A DNA stretch of 44,177 bases from Chloroflexota bacterium (GCA_009839925.1 VXOS01000168.1:1-44177), one strand, 5' to 3'; positions 7,346 to 19,592 are shown, counted from the stretch's first letter. Made by a program: numbers and translations. The notes: generated by a model not told the origin, from the letters alone.

Positions 7346-8060
7346 GCCGACGCGCTCCCGGTTGCCGGCGCGGTGGACGGGACGGCTTCCGGCAGGCCCT
7401 CGATGACGGCGACGAGCAGTGCGCGCAGCGTGAACAGGTCGTGGCAGATGGCGGTCGCGCCCGCCTCGCGCAGCTGTTGCTCGCTGCGGATCTCGGTGAT
7501 GCCGATGCGGACGGCGATCCCGGCTGCGAGGGCGGCCTGCATGTCTTCTTCGGTGTCGCCGACGTAGGCGGCGCGCTCGCCCTCGATGTCCAGTTCCGCG
7601 AGGGCGTGGAGCAGCGGCTCGGGCCGGGGCTTCACGATCCCGGTCGTGTCCCGCCCAACGATGGGGCTGAAGTGGGCGCTCCAGCCGAGGTTCGCGATCA
7701 GCGAGCGCGCGCCCGCCTCGAGCTTCGAGGTGACGATGCCGAGCGGCAGCCGCGCCGCGAGGTCGTCGATCAACTCATCCGCGCCGGGGAGCGGCGGCGT
7801 GTCGGGCATGTAGCGCTCGTAGTAGGTCGGCAGGTAGAGGGCGTAGAGGCGTTCTGCCTCGGCCTCGTCGACGCCGACGGCGCGCCGGAACACCAGCTGC
7901 ATGTCCGGCCCGAAGTGCGGCATCAACTCCTCGGGGCTGGTGCGGTAGCCCTGCTCAGCGAGCGTCTCGGCGAGCGCCTCGGCGATCGAATGCATCGAGT
8001 CGGCGAGCGTGCCGTCGAGGTCGAAGAGCACGGCGTCGAGCGGGCCCCGGCGCTGCTCCG

Positions 8061-8064
<4 letters not shown>
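7342..8064 (-). CDS. HAD-superfamily hydrolase (phosphoglycolate phosphatase/PpaX-like)
   Basis: A 240-residue HAD subfamily I enzyme. Motif [10 protein letters not shown] (D15 nucleophile, D17 acid), motif II IVTSK, motif III Lys in IVKPRPEP, and motif [13 protein letters not shown] are all intact. A helical cap lies between motifs I and II. Relatives hydrolyse phosphoglycolate, pyrophosphate or nucleotide monophosphates, and the sequence does not discriminate. It is embedded in the pyr operon with ATGA overlaps to carB upstream and the chromate transporter downstream, so a phosphatase acting on a pyrimidine-pathway intermediate or on pyrophosphate from orotate phosphoribosylation is an attractive but unproven idea. 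Confidence 0.88.
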
Positions 8065-11309
<3,245 letters not shown>

Positions 11310-11368
11310 CTTGCGCGGCTTCTCCGCGCTGTCGGGGGTTGCGGAAGCGTCGGATGCGGTGTCGGGGC

Positions 11369-12130
11369 TCAGTTGTGGTAGCCCTTCCGGTAGTCCTTGC
11401 CGAAGAGAATGATCTCGGCGACGACGTCGGGGTCGGGGAAGTGGATGTCCGGGTCCGGCGCGATGCGCCCCATCTTGATGTGGCTGACCGGGTACTCGCC
11501 CAGGTCAGCTTCGAGGTGCGGCGTGATCGCCTCGATCACTCGCGCGCGATCGCCGTTGCCGGTGAAGTAGGCGAAGGGGATCTGCGGGACGAAGGGGTCG
11601 GCCTCGCCGGTCGGGATGCCGGCCTCCCGGAGCACCTGGTAGACCTTCGGCACGCCGAGGGCGATCAGCCGCCGCGCCTCACGCAAGGCCAGGCCGTCGT
11701 CGACGCCGAGGTAGAGCGCGTCCTCGCTCGCCGAGACCCCGCCGACGCGGAGGCTGAACGGCTCGATGCGATGCAGCCGCGGCGCCGCGTTCACGTAGAA
11801 CGTCTCCACCTGCGACCAGTAGATGTCGGCGGCGCGCAGGAAGCCGATCTGCAACGTAGTCAGGTGCAGGAAGCTGGCCGGCGGCAGCTCGACCTCCTCG
11901 AGGCCCTCGAGGGCGTCGAACAGCGGCTGGATGCGCTCGGCGAGGTCCGGGTAGTCCTTGCCGACGGGCTGGAAGAAGCTGATCGCCGGACGCCAGTCGA
12001 ACGACTCCTCGGCCCACAGCTCCCAGTGGCTGGCCGGCGGACCGTCGCCGGAGGTGAACGCCTCCCAGTCGCGCTCGCGCCTGGCGGCGTAGTGCGAGGT
12101 GTCCGGGGTGGGGGTGGCTTGCTCGCTCAC
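11369..12130 (-). CDS. 2'-5' RNA ligase-like (2H phosphoesterase superfamily) protein
   Basis: A 253-residue protein. An HLT motif at about residue 89 ([11 protein letters not shown]) and an HIK motif near 222 (SHIKMGRI) fit the paired HxT/HxS histidines of the 2H phosphoesterase/LigT superfamily, although the second motif has Lys where Ser/Thr is usual. Members hydrolyse or ligate 2',5' or cyclic phosphodiesters; activity here is uncertain. I chose the GTG at 12130 because GGAGGA lies 6 nt upstream; the GTG at 12136 directly abuts the Shine-Dalgarno. It lies between the GNAT gene and carB within the pyr operon, and its TGA overlaps the possible CTG start of carB. Confidence 0.7.
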   Translation of the reverse strand: MSEQATPTPDTSHYAARRERDWEAFTSGDGPPASHWELWAEESFDWRPAISFFQPVGKDYPDLAERIQPLFDALEGLEEVELPPASFLHLTTLQIGFLRAADIYWSQVETFYVNAAPRLHRIEPFSLRVGGVSASEDALYLGVDDGLALREARRLIALGVPKVYQVLREAGIPTGEADPFVPQIPFAYFTGNGDRARVIEAITPHLEADLGEYPVSHIKMGRIAPDPDIHFPDPDVVAEIILFGKDYRKGYHN

Positions 12131-12132
12131 GA

Positions 12133-12609
12133 TCACTCCTCCGCTGGCAGCACGAAGTGCGCGCCGGGGTTGGCGAGGGGCACGAGCGCGCCGATCGACG
12201 ACAGATAGGAGAGCGCCGGCTCGTTGTCCTCGGGCAGGCGCGCGCGGATCGCCTGGTAGCCGCGCTCGCGCGTGAACGCCAGCGCCTCCTCGGCGAGCAC
12301 CGTCGCGTAGCCCTTGCGGCGCTCCGCCGCGCGCACCCAGGCGCCGAGCGAGCAGTCCTCCGAGGCGCCCTCGAGCGGCTCGACCACTGCGAAGGCGAGC
12401 AGCCGCCCCGCCTCCTCGATGACGAAGACGGCCGTGCCCTCGTCGCCGGCCAGCCAGGCGTCGTGCACCTCGGCGGCGCTCAGCGCGCGGTCGAAGGCGA
12501 CCGGTTGCGGCTCCTCGATCAGCTCGGCGATGATCTCGGCGATCTGCGCGGCGTCGTCCGCGACGGCGCGGCGGCACAGTGGCCCCTGGGGCGGCTGCGA
12601 CTCGGCCAT
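12133..12609 (-). CDS. GNAT-family acetyltransferase in the pyr operon
   Basis: A 158-residue single-domain GNAT protein. The fold elements are visible: N-terminal RRAVADDAAQIAEII, central AVFVIEEAGRLLAFAVVEPL, acetyl-CoA loop VRAAERRKGYATVLAEEAL (RRKGYA in place of the usual Q/RxxGxG/A), and C-terminal RARLPEDNEPALSYLSSIGA. The substrate is unknown: GNAT enzymes acetylate amines on proteins, small molecules or antibiotics. The start ATG shares one base with the carA stop (TGATG), so it is tightly coupled to carA. No family link between GNAT enzymes and pyrimidine synthesis is established, so its role in this operon is open. Confidence 0.85.
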   Translation of the reverse strand: MAESQPPQGPLCRRAVADDAAQIAEIIAELIEEPQPVAFDRALSAAEVHDAWLAGDEGTAVFVIEEAGRLLAFAVVEPLEGASEDCSLGAWVRAAERRKGYATVLAEEALAFTRERGYQAIRARLPEDNEPALSYLSSIGALVPLANPGAHFVLPAEE

Positions 12610-13721
12610 CAGCGGCTCCCCTCGTCGCGCACGCTCTCGAGGAAGCGGTCGAACAGGAACTCGGTGTCGTGCGGGCCCGGCGAGGCTTCCGAGTGGTACT
12701 GGATGGTGAACAGCGGCAGCTCACGGTGCCGCAGGCCCTCGACGGTGCCGTCGTTGAGGTGCACCTGGTCCACCTCGACAGCGGCGTCGAGCCCGTCGCC
12801 GTCGACGGCGTAGCCGTGGTTCTGCGAGGTGATGTAGACGCGCCCGGTGGGCTTGTCGATCACCGGGTGGTTCGCGCCGCGATGGCCGAACTTCAGCTTG
12901 TAGGTGGAGGCGCCGAAGAGGCGGCCGAGCACCTGGTGCCCGAGGCAGATCCCCATCAGCGGTGTGCGCCCGACGAGGCCACGCGAGGCCTCGACGACGT
13001 GGTCGAGCAGCATCGGATCGCCCGGGCCGGGCGAGAGCAGCACGCCGTCCGGGCCGTGCGCCAGCACGTCCTCGGCGCTCGCCGTGCTCGGCACGGCGGT
13101 GACGCGGCAGCCGCGGCGACGCAGGTGCCGCATGATGTTGCGCTTCACGCCGAGGTCGACGACGACGATGTGCGGTCGCGGCCCGTCGCCGTTGTCCGCG
13201 CCCTCGCCGAACTCGTAGGGGACCGGGGTGGAGACCTCGGCGACGTAGTCCTCGGTGCCGTACATGGGCTCGCTGTGCAGCCGGGCAAGCGCCTCGGTCG
13301 GCGACTCGTCGCGGGTGATTGTGCCCATCACCACGCCGTGCGAGCGCAGGTGGCGCGTCAGCGCGCGCGTGTCGATGCCGGCGATCGCCGGCACGCCGGC
13401 CCTGGCGAGGTACTCGTCGAGGCGGCCGAGGCTCTGCCAGTGGGAGGGCAGGTCGGTCAGCTCGCGCACGACGAAGCCGCGCACCTGGATGCGCGCGCTC
13501 TCGTCGTCGCCGGCGTTGACGCCGTAGTTGCCCTGCAGCGGGTAGGTCATCGTCAGGATCTGGCCGCCGTAGGAGGGGTCGGTGAGCGCCTCCTGGTAGC
13601 CGGTCATCGAGGTGTTGAAGACCACCTCGCCGGTGGCGGCGACGGGCGCGCCGAAGCCCTCGCCCTCGAAGACGCGGCCGTCCGCGAGCACGAGGCGTGC
13701 GGCCGGACGCGGCTCGCTCAC
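12609..13721 (-). CDS. carA: Carbamoyl-phosphate synthase small (glutaminase) subunit
   Basis: Hydrolyses glutamine and channels ammonia to CarB. 370 residues: the CPSase small-subunit N-terminal domain (GEVVFNTSMTGYQEALTDPS, residues 31-50) and a class I glutamine amidotransferase domain from about 183. The catalytic triad is C259 in MGICLGHQ, H343 and E345 in QYHSEASPGP. The GTG start overlaps the pyrC stop (GTGA), which sets the N-terminus; the ORF track runs further upstream only because the frame is open inside pyrC. The length matches the family. The order pyrB-pyrC-carA is a classical pyr layout, interrupted after carA by the GNAT and 2H genes. Confidence 0.96.
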   Translation of the reverse strand: MSEPRPAARLVLADGRVFEGEGFGAPVAATGEVVFNTSMTGYQEALTDPSYGGQILTMTYPLQGNYGVNAGDDESARIQVRGFVVRELTDLPSHWQSLGRLDEYLARAGVPAIAGIDTRALTRHLRSHGVVMGTITRDESPTEALARLHSEPMYGTEDYVAEVSTPVPYEFGEGADNGDGPRPHIVVVDLGVKRNIMRHLRRRGCRVTAVPSTASAEDVLAHGPDGVLLSPGPGDPMLLDHVVEASRGLVGRTPLMGICLGHQVLGRLFGASTYKLKFGHRGANHPVIDKPTGRVYITSQNHGYAVDGDGLDAAVEVDQVHLNDGTVEGLRHRELPLFTIQYHSEASPGPHDTEFLFDRFLESVRDEGSR

Positions 13722-15097
13722 AGGGCGATCCCTTCCAGCGCGTGCACCACGCGCCCGCCGAAGACGGTCGCGAGCACGCGGCCGCGCAGCTCGCGGCCGG
13801 CGATTGGCGTGTTCTTGCCCATCGAGGCGAACTCCTCGGGCTTCACGGTCCAGGCGGCGTCCGGGTCGAGGATGGCGACGTCGCCGACGGCGCCCGGCGA
13901 GAGCGTGCCGAGGCCCTCGAGGCCGGGGCGCTGGTCGAGGTTCCAGGCGCGGGCGGGCCCGGCGGTGAGCCGCTCGATCAGCGTCGGCAGTTCGATGCGT
14001 CCCGCGTGGACGAGGCTCATCGAGAGGCCGAGGGCGGTCTCCAGCCCGCTGATGCCGGCATCGGCGAGGTCGAACTCGATCTCCTTGTCGGAGACGGCGT
14101 GCGGCGCGTGGTCCGTCGCGATCGCGTCGATCACGCCGTCGCGCAGCGCCTCGGCGCAGGCGTCCATGTCGCCGTGCGAGCGCAGCGGCGGGTTGACCTT
14201 GGCGTTGGAGTGATAGGCGATGCTGCCGTAGCCGTTCGCGCCCCCGCCGTTGGCGGCGACCTGCGAGCCGGACCAACCGAAGGCGACCTCCTCGTGGGTG
14301 AGTGCGAGGTGGTGCGGCGTGACCTCGGCGGTGATGTGCACGCCGCGCTCGCGGGCGGCGCGGATCAGCGCGACCGAGCCGGCGGTCGACACGTGGGCGA
14401 TGTGCAGGTGCGCCCCGGCCAGATCGGCGAGGGCGATGTCGCGCGCGACGAAAGTCTCCTCCGCGCTCGCAGGGCGGCCGCGCAGCCCGAGGCGGGTGGC
14501 TACCCAGCCCTCGTGCATCTGTCCCTCATGCACCAGCGCGGGATCCTCGCAGTGCTGCGAGATCGGCAGCCCGAAGGCGCCGGCGTACTCGAGGGCGTGG
14601 CGCATCAGCCGCGCGTCGGCGACCGCGTCGCCGTCGTCGGAGAGCGCGACGACGCCGGCCTGCGCCAGCTCGCCCGCGGGCGCGAGCTCCTTGCCGGCGC
14701 GCTCGCGGGTGATGCAGCCGAGGGGCAGCACGCGCACGGCGGCGTGTTCCTCGGCCTGGCGCAGCACGGATTCGACGGCGGCGCGCCGGTCCAGCGGGGG
14801 GTCCGTGTTCGGCATCGCGCAGACGGTGGTGAAGCCGCCGCGCGCGGCGGCCAGCGTGCCGGTCGCGATCGTCTCCTTGTACTCGAAGCCGGGCTCGCGC
14901 AGGTGGACGTGCAGGTCGACGAAGCCGGGCGTCACCACCAGCCCGGTCGCGTCGATGCGGTCCGCCTCGATCACCGCGTCGCCCTCGTTCGGCCCCACGC
15001 GGGCGACGCGCCCGTCGACGATCACCACGTCGGCGATGCCGTCGCGCCCGAGGGCGGGGTCGATCACGCGGCCGTTGTGGATGGCAAGTGTGCTCAC
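13718..15097 (-). CDS. pyrC: Dihydroorotase, class I
   Basis: Cyclises carbamoyl aspartate to dihydroorotate using zinc in an amidohydrolase barrel. 459 residues. The metal ligands H63 and H65 are in DLHVHLREPG, substrate contacts in CAMPNTDPP (93-101), further His ligands in ISQHCED and LHIAHVSTAG, and the catalytic Asp329 in ATDHAPH. It is somewhat longer than typical class I enzymes, mainly because of a Gly/Ser/Asn-rich insertion (about 273-298, FGWSGSQVAANGGGANGYGS) just before KVNPPLRS, in the active-site loop region. It starts with GTG overlapping the pyrB stop. Confidence 0.95.
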   Translation of the reverse strand: MSTLAIHNGRVIDPALGRDGIADVVIVDGRVARVGPNEGDAVIEADRIDATGLVVTPGFVDLHVHLREPGFEYKETIATGTLAAARGGFTTVCAMPNTDPPLDRRAAVESVLRQAEEHAAVRVLPLGCITRERAGKELAPAGELAQAGVVALSDDGDAVADARLMRHALEYAGAFGLPISQHCEDPALVHEGQMHEGWVATRLGLRGRPASAEETFVARDIALADLAGAHLHIAHVSTAGSVALIRAARERGVHITAEVTPHHLALTHEEVAFGWSGSQVAANGGGANGYGSIAYHSNAKVNPPLRSHGDMDACAEALRDGVIDAIATDHAPHAVSDKEIEFDLADAGISGLETALGLSMSLVHAGRIELPTLIERLTAGPARAWNLDQRPGLEGLGTLSPGAVGDVAILDPDAAWTVKPEEFASMGKNTPIAGRELRGRVLATVFGGRVVHALEGIAL

Positions 15098-16173
15098 GAT
15101 GCCCCCTCCCCGGCGCTCGCGGCCGCGGCGTCGCGGCCCAGCGCCAGCAGGTAGAGCAGCGCCATGCGCACGGCCACGCCGTTCGTGACCTGCTCCTCGA
15201 TCATCGAGCGGCCGCCGCCGGCGACCTCGCGAGCGATCTCGATGCCCTCGTTCTTGGGACCGGGATGCATCAGCAGGTGGTCCGGGTGCGCCCGCGCGAG
15301 GCGCTTTGCCGTGACCTGGTAGTGCAGCGAGTACTCGTGCAGCGAGGGCAGGAGACCGCCCTGCTGGCGCTCGCTCTGCAGTCGCAGCGCCATCACGACG
15401 TGCGCGCCCTCGATCGCTCGTTCGATGTCCGTCTCGACCTCGACGTGGGGCAGCGCCGCCTCGGCGTGATCGGGGCGGTCGCCGGGCCGCAGGCCCTGCG
15501 GCAGCAGCGTGGGCGGTCCGCAGACCACGACCTCCGCGCCCATCGCGGCGAGGCCCCAGAGGTCCGAGCGCGCGACACGCGAGTGGGCGATGTCGCCGAC
15601 CATGACGACGCGCTTCCCCTCGAGGTCTCCGAAGTGGCGGCGCATCGTGTAGAGGTCGAGCAGCGCCTGCGTGGGGTGCGCGTGCGCGCCGTCGCCGGCG
15701 TTGACGATCGCCGCGTCGGTGTGCCGTGCGGCGAGGTAGGGCGCGCCCGACGAGGCGTGGCGCATCACCAGGATGCCCGCGCCCATCGCGCGCAGCGTCC
15801 GCACCGTGTCGATCAGCGACTCGCCCTTCTGCACCGAGGAGGTGCTGGCGCTGACCGAGAGCACGTCCGCGCCCAGCACCTTGCCGGCCAGCTCGAAGGA
15901 GGCGCGCGTCCGCGTCGAAGGCTCATAGAAGAGGTTGACGATGGTGTGGCCGCGCAGCGCCGGCACGCGCGCGATGCGCCGCTCCAGCACCTCCGCCATC
16001 TGCCCCGCGAGCTCGAGCACCGTGATGATCTCGTCGGCCCCGAAGTCGTCGAGGTCCAGCACGTGGCGATGGCGCCACGGGCCGGGCGCGGGCGCGGTTC
16101 CGAGCGGCTCGCCGCTCCCCGGGAGCAGCGGCGCGGCGCTCGCGCCGGAGGTCTCGTGTGTCTCGGTGGTCAC
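15094..16173 (-). CDS. pyrB: Aspartate carbamoyltransferase catalytic subunit
   Basis: Joins carbamoyl phosphate and aspartate, the first committed pyrimidine step. 359 residues with the signature [13 protein letters not shown] (about 82-94; carbamoyl-phosphate-binding Ser-Thr-Arg), HPTQALLD, and the aspartate-domain motif [10 protein letters not shown]. The first 35 residues form a Pro/Gly/Ala-rich extension not seen in most family members. No regulatory pyrI is present, so this is probably a plain trimeric enzyme regulated at the transcript level by PyrR. The GTG start overlaps the pyrR stop (GTGA). Confidence 0.96.
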   Translation of the reverse strand: MTTETHETSGASAAPLLPGSGEPLGTAPAPGPWRHRHVLDLDDFGADEIITVLELAGQMAEVLERRIARVPALRGHTIVNLFYEPSTRTRASFELAGKVLGADVLSVSASTSSVQKGESLIDTVRTLRAMGAGILVMRHASSGAPYLAARHTDAAIVNAGDGAHAHPTQALLDLYTMRRHFGDLEGKRVVMVGDIAHSRVARSDLWGLAAMGAEVVVCGPPTLLPQGLRPGDRPDHAEAALPHVEVETDIERAIEGAHVVMALRLQSERQQGGLLPSLHEYSLHYQVTAKRLARAHPDHLLMHPGPKNEGIEIAREVAGGGRSMIEEQVTNGVAVRMALLYLLALGRDAAAASAGEGAS

Positions 16174-16769
16174 GGTCTATCCCTTCCGGGGATGACGACG
16201 ACGGCGTCGCGGCCGTCGACCTCGTCGAGCAGCACCTGCACCTGGTCGCCGCGAGCGGTGGGGATGTTCTTGCCGACCACGTCGGCGCGGATCGGCAGCT
16301 CGCGGTGTCCGCGGTCGATCAGCACCGCGAGGCTCACGCGGTGCGGGCGTCCAAAGTCGTTGAGCGCGTCCATGGCGGCGCGCACGGTGCGGCCGGTGAA
16401 GAGCACGTCGTCGACGAGGACCACGTTGCGGCCCTCGATATCGGGCAGGTCGCTGCTGCGCGGCACGCTGCGCAGCCCGCGCGAGGCGAGATCGTCGCGG
16501 TGCAGCGTGATGTCGAGCCTCCCGAGGGGCGGCCGCGTGCCCTCGAAGCCGGCGATCAGCTCGGCGAGGCGTTCGGCGAGGACGGCGCCGCGGCTGGGAA
16601 TGCCGACGAGCACGAGCTGGTCGAGCCCGCCGTTACGCTCGACGATCTCGTGGGCGAGGCGGCGCGTGGTGCGCCCGATGCCGTCGGCGTCGAGCAGCGG
16701 CCCGCCGCCGCGAGCGGCCGCGAGGTCCTCGCTGCGCGCGTGTTCAGCCTGTTCGGTCGGGTCAGCCAA
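16170..16769 (-). CDS. pyrR: Pyrimidine operon attenuation protein PyrR
   Basis: A PRPP-binding regulator related to uracil phosphoribosyltransferase that binds pyr leader RNA when UMP is high; many members also have UPRT activity. The phosphoribosyltransferase core contains the PRPP loop [17 protein letters not shown] (about 116-130 of the chosen protein), with [23 protein letters not shown] upstream. The track start at 16889 lies before the intrinsic terminator of the leader, so it cannot be the normal start. I favour TTG 16769 ([10 protein letters not shown]), which has GGAG 8 nt upstream and gives 199 residues, slightly longer than the usual roughly 180. It is first in the operon and directly follows its own target leader. 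Confidence 0.92.
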   Translation of the reverse strand: MADPTEQAEHARSEDLAAARGGGPLLDADGIGRTTRRLAHEIVERNGGLDQLVLVGIPSRGAVLAERLAELIAGFEGTRPPLGRLDITLHRDDLASRGLRSVPRSSDLPDIEGRNVVLVDDVLFTGRTVRAAMDALNDFGRPHRVSLAVLIDRGHRELPIRADVVGKNIPTARGDQVQVLLDEVDGRDAVVVIPGRDRP

Positions 16770-16809
16770 AGAGGCGGCTCCGCGATGGGGTGGGGAGCTG
16801 CTGGTGGGC

Positions 16810-16840
16810 AAAAAAAGCCCCTCCGCGTTCCGGGGAGGGG
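16810..16840 (-). terminator. Intrinsic attenuator terminator upstream of pyrR
   Basis: On the minus strand CCCCTCC...GGAGGGG forms a 7-bp GC stem followed by CTTTTTTT (seven U in RNA). It precedes the pyrR start by about 40 nt. Its place between the PyrR-binding element and pyrR identifies it as the regulated terminator of a pyr attenuation system. A 6-bp stem GGGACG/CGTCCC (16851-16867) lies between the two and could take part in the alternative fold. Confidence 0.85.
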
Positions 16841-16901
16841 AAACGAGGGTGGGACGGCGCGCGTCCCGGTACCGCAAACGTGAGAGCATTCATCTGCTGC
16901 G

Positions 16902-16933
16902 TCCTTCCCGGCCTCGCTGGACCGGATTAAAGA
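16902..16933 (-). promoter_or_regulatory. PyrR-binding RNA element in the pyr leader
   Basis: On the minus strand the leader contains CTTTAATCCGG followed by GTCCAGCGAGGCCGGGAAGG, a close match to the PyrR-binding loop known from Bacillus and actinobacterial pyr leaders (GUCCAGAGAGGCU...AAGG core). CCGG tracts on either side of the loop can form the upper stem. It lies about 65-90 nt upstream of the terminator hairpin, as expected for an anti-antiterminator. Confidence 0.85.
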
Positions 16934-16955
16934 GCGCCTGCGATTGCTGCCGCGC

Positions 16956-16985
16956 ATCGTACCACCTGACGCCGTCAGCGCCCAA
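16956..16985 (-). promoter_or_regulatory. Putative pyr operon promoter with a palindrome in the spacer
   Basis: TACGAT (-10, 16956-16961) with TTGGGC (-35, 16980-16985) at 18-bp spacing on the minus strand, placing the transcript start about 15-20 nt before the PyrR element. The spacer contains the palindrome CTGACG-C-CGTCAG (16966-16978), a possible operator for a second layer of control. Confidence 0.5.
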
Positions 16986-17061
16986 TCGCGGCCGGAGCGT
17001 GGGGCGAGGGGAGGCTACACGGGTTCGGCTGGCCTCAGCCGGTACTTCGCGTCGCCCCGGT

Positions 17062-18510
17062 CTACCTCGACGGCTGGTCGGGCGCGGGCCGGGCGGCCCA
17101 GAACAGGTAGAACTCGTTGCGGGCCGAGTCCGGGCCGGGTCCGACCGCTCCCGGGAGAGTCAGGCCCTCAAGTTCACGGATGGTGGCCGTGGCGAGGTCA
17201 ATCAGCTCAGCCGTGGCTATCCGTTCGAGCCCAGGGGCGGGCGGCTGGCTTGTCCGCGAATTCCGTACAAGCACGTCATCGGTCGCCGCGACCGGGATCC
17301 GGCGGGGGTCGCCGTTCGGATCGGGGCCCCACCGCCACGCGTCCGCGCCGTACACCCTCTGAACATTTCTCCGCTCGTCCGTGATGGCCAGCAAGTGTTC
17401 CTCCTGGCCTTCCGCTGCCCACATGATCGCGCCGTCAGGCATGGCGCCGACGCGTCTCCATGTGAGACCGCCCAGCCTCGGGGGTTCCGGCTCGGATCGA
17501 GGTGGCGGCTCATCGCCTGAGACGATCCAGCGAGAGCGCTTCTCCCAGCCCTCCGTACTGTCGAGGAGCCCCAGGCCGCTCAGCCGCGCCAGGACCGCCG
17601 CCCACGCTTCGTCGGTCAGTTCGCTCCGCTGGCGGTGAGGTTCGGACCAGTAGTTCCGCTCCTCGACGAGTACGTCACCATCGCGTGCGTCCACGATCAC
17701 GGAGCCTGGGAGCGCCGCGCCGAGGAGCCTCCACGTCCGTCCGGCGTCTCCCGAGATCCAGAGTTCCTGGTCCGCATCCGGATCCGGGAAGTTTTGCGCG
17801 TACTCGGCTCCGCAGTAGTGTCCGCTACGGCAGACCATGAATGCGATCTCTTGCCCGTCCCGGCTGATGCGGGCGCTGTCCACGAGCCCCCTGTCATCGA
17901 AGAACGCCGCGAGGCGGTCCTCGCGATACGCCCCGGCAGCCTCATCGAAGACGACCCGCCTGAGGTCGCCGAACCCGTGCCCGCAGGCGTAACACTGGGT
18001 GACTCGATAGTAGAGAGCGATGTTCACGGGCAGCGGTCGCGCCTCGCCTCGCGTGATCGGCGTGATCTCGATGCCATGGGGTTCGGCGGGAAGCGGAGTC
18101 GGGCTTGCGGTGGGCGTCGGCGCGAGCGAGGGCGTTGGAGCCGCCGTCGGCGCAGGCGTCGGCGTGGCGCTGGGCGGTGGGGTGGCAGTAGGTGAGGGCG
18201 TCGGGATGGCGGTCGGCGCGGGCGCGGGTGTGGCAGTGGGCGCTGGAGTCGCCGTCGGAGCGGTCGCGATCGAGGCGGTGGCCCCTGGCGAGGCGGTGGT
18301 CGGCGGCGTGGCGGTCGGCCTCGGAGTGACGGTCGGCGTTGGCGCGGGCGTGGCGATCGGCGCCGCGGTGGCTGTTGGTGTGGGTGGCGGCGTGGCCGGC
18401 GGCGGGGGCCGCTCGTCCGGCGCGCCGGTGCAGCCCACGAGGACGCTCGCCGCAGTCAGCGCGGCTGCCAACAGGAGCGGCGTCGCAAACGATCGGAGGA
18501 TGTTGCGCAC
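17062..18510 (-). CDS. Asp-box (BNR-like) lipoprotein with Pro/Thr/Ala linker
   Basis: 482 residues from GTG 18510; the longer track ORF only continues the open frame into the next gene. A lipoprotein signal ends in VLVGC (about residues 20-25). It is followed by roughly 110 residues of PTPTA/ATP repeats acting as a flexible spacer, then a C-terminal domain of about 340 residues. That domain contains WISGDAGRTWRLLG, an Asp-box (SxDxGxTW) as in beta-propeller proteins, and cysteine pairs (CYACGHG, CRSGHYCG) that may form disulfides or bind metal. It is probably anchored at the cell surface. The substrate is unknown. The stop lies about 80 bp upstream of the pyr promoter on the same strand. Confidence 0.78.
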   Translation of the reverse strand: MRNILRSFATPLLLAAALTAASVLVGCTGAPDERPPPPATPPPTPTATAAPIATPAPTPTVTPRPTATPPTTASPGATASIATAPTATPAPTATPAPAPTAIPTPSPTATPPPSATPTPAPTAAPTPSLAPTPTASPTPLPAEPHGIEITPITRGEARPLPVNIALYYRVTQCYACGHGFGDLRRVVFDEAAGAYREDRLAAFFDDRGLVDSARISRDGQEIAFMVCRSGHYCGAEYAQNFPDPDADQELWISGDAGRTWRLLGAALPGSVIVDARDGDVLVEERNYWSEPHRQRSELTDEAWAAVLARLSGLGLLDSTEGWEKRSRWIVSGDEPPPRSEPEPPRLGGLTWRRVGAMPDGAIMWAAEGQEEHLLAITDERRNVQRVYGADAWRWGPDPNGDPRRIPVAATDDVLVRNSRTSQPPAPGLERIATAELIDLATATIRELEGLTLPGAVGPGPDSARNEFYLFWAARPAPDQPSR

Positions 18511-18617
18511 CCGGGTGGTCCCACTCCAGCTCCGATGCGGGGTGTAATGGGTGCTTAACGACGGCGGCGCCTGCGCCGTTCCCGAACGACCCACGAGGCC
18601 GAGCTGGCTGCCGGCTG

Positions 18618-19523
18618 CTACTCGCCGTCGCGCTGCTCGCGCAGGAAGCGCTCCAGCTCGTCGACCATGTCCTGGGCGTCGGGCAGGGCGGCGCTGCCTC
18701 CCGAGGCGGCTTCCTCCTCGGCGGCGGCCTCTTCCTGCTCCTGCTCCTCGAGCTGCTCCTCGATGCGGCGGGCGTACTCTGCCATCTCCGGGTTCTTCGC
18801 GATCTCGGCCCCGACCTGCGCGTCGAAACGGGCGGCGAAGACCTCCAGGTCGTGCAGGCTGAGCTCGAGGTTCAGGCTGGCGTTGAGTTGCTCGAGGATG
18901 GCGAGCGCGCCCTTGGGGTTGGGCGAGGCGTTCACGTAGTGCGGCACGTTCGCCCACATCGAGGCCGTGCGGAAGCCGGCGTCGCGGAGGCGGTTGTTGA
19001 GCACGCCGACGATGCCGGTCGGTCCCTGGTAGCCGGTCGTGCGCGGCGGCTCGAGGCCGAGCTGCTCGCGCAGCCCGGCGTCCTCGGAGCTGCCGGAGAC
19101 CCGGATCGGCCGGGTGTGGCTCGCCTCCGCGAGCAGCGCCCCGAGGGTGATCACGGTGTCGATGCCGAGCGTCTCGCAGCACTCCATGATCGTGTCGGAG
19201 TAGGCGTGCCAGGAGAGATGCGGCTCCACGCCCTCCAGCAGCACGAGGTCCGGCGTGTCGCCCTCGCGGCGCCGCGCCGAGAACTTGTTCTGCGGCCACT
19301 CGAGGACGCGCTCGCCCTCCTCGAGCTTCACCTTGGGACGGGCCTGCGTGAAGTCGTAGAAGTACTCCGGGTCGATGTGCGCGAAGGCCTTCGAGCGCCA
19401 GCGGCGCAGCATGAAGCGGATCGCGCCGGTCGCGGACTCGCCGGCGTCGTTCCACCCGGACCATGCCGCGATCAGGATCGGCCGGTCCAGCTCATGGCGC
19501 TCGTCGAAGATGAGGTGTGTCAC
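18618..19523 (-). CDS. PAC2 family protein
   Basis: 301 residues resembling the PAC2 (proteasome assembly chaperone 2-like) family: LIAAWSGWNDAGESATGAI at the N-terminus, LVLLEGVEPHLSW, VITLGALLAEASHTRPI, and GPTGIVGVLNNRLRDAG are the recognisable blocks. Bacterial members are widespread in Actinobacteria and Chloroflexota, and their biochemical role is not settled. The C-terminal 60 residues form an acidic Glu/Gln-rich coiled segment (RRIEEQLEEQEQEEAAAEEEA). The start is GTG 19523 with no Shine-Dalgarno. The upstream CACTAT would place the transcript start at the codon, so a leaderless mRNA is possible. It is transcribed divergently from the MaoC-like gene. Confidence 0.85.
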   Translation of the reverse strand: MTHLIFDERHELDRPILIAAWSGWNDAGESATGAIRFMLRRWRSKAFAHIDPEYFYDFTQARPKVKLEEGERVLEWPQNKFSARRREGDTPDLVLLEGVEPHLSWHAYSDTIMECCETLGIDTVITLGALLAEASHTRPIRVSGSSEDAGLREQLGLEPPRTTGYQGPTGIVGVLNNRLRDAGFRTASMWANVPHYVNASPNPKGALAILEQLNASLNLELSLHDLEVFAARFDAQVGAEIAKNPEMAEYARRIEEQLEEQEQEEAAAEEEAASGGSAALPDAQDMVDELERFLREQRDGE

Positions 19524-19592
19524 GAGGGCAGGATAGTGCCTCGCCGGACGGGCGCACAGCCCCGCGCCCGCGGGCAGCCGGGCTTCCGCCTA

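Noticed and set aside
16170-16889. Longer PyrR start at ATG 16889
   Set aside because: The start would lie upstream of the intrinsic terminator, which would then sit inside the coding region; the extra residues do not look like PyrR.
17027-17040. Hairpin CGGCTG/CAGCCG after the lipoprotein gene as a terminator
   Set aside because: Only 6 bp and no U tract on the minus strand; too weak to call.
18020-18547. Gly/Val/Ala-repeat plus-strand ORF
   Set aside because: Antisense of the lipoprotein's Pro/Thr linker, not a silk- or PE-PGRS-like gene.
17062-19464. 800-aa ORF spanning the lipoprotein and PAC2 genes
   Set aside because: The N-terminal part is a shifted frame of the PAC2 gene; the real gene starts at the signal peptide near 18510.
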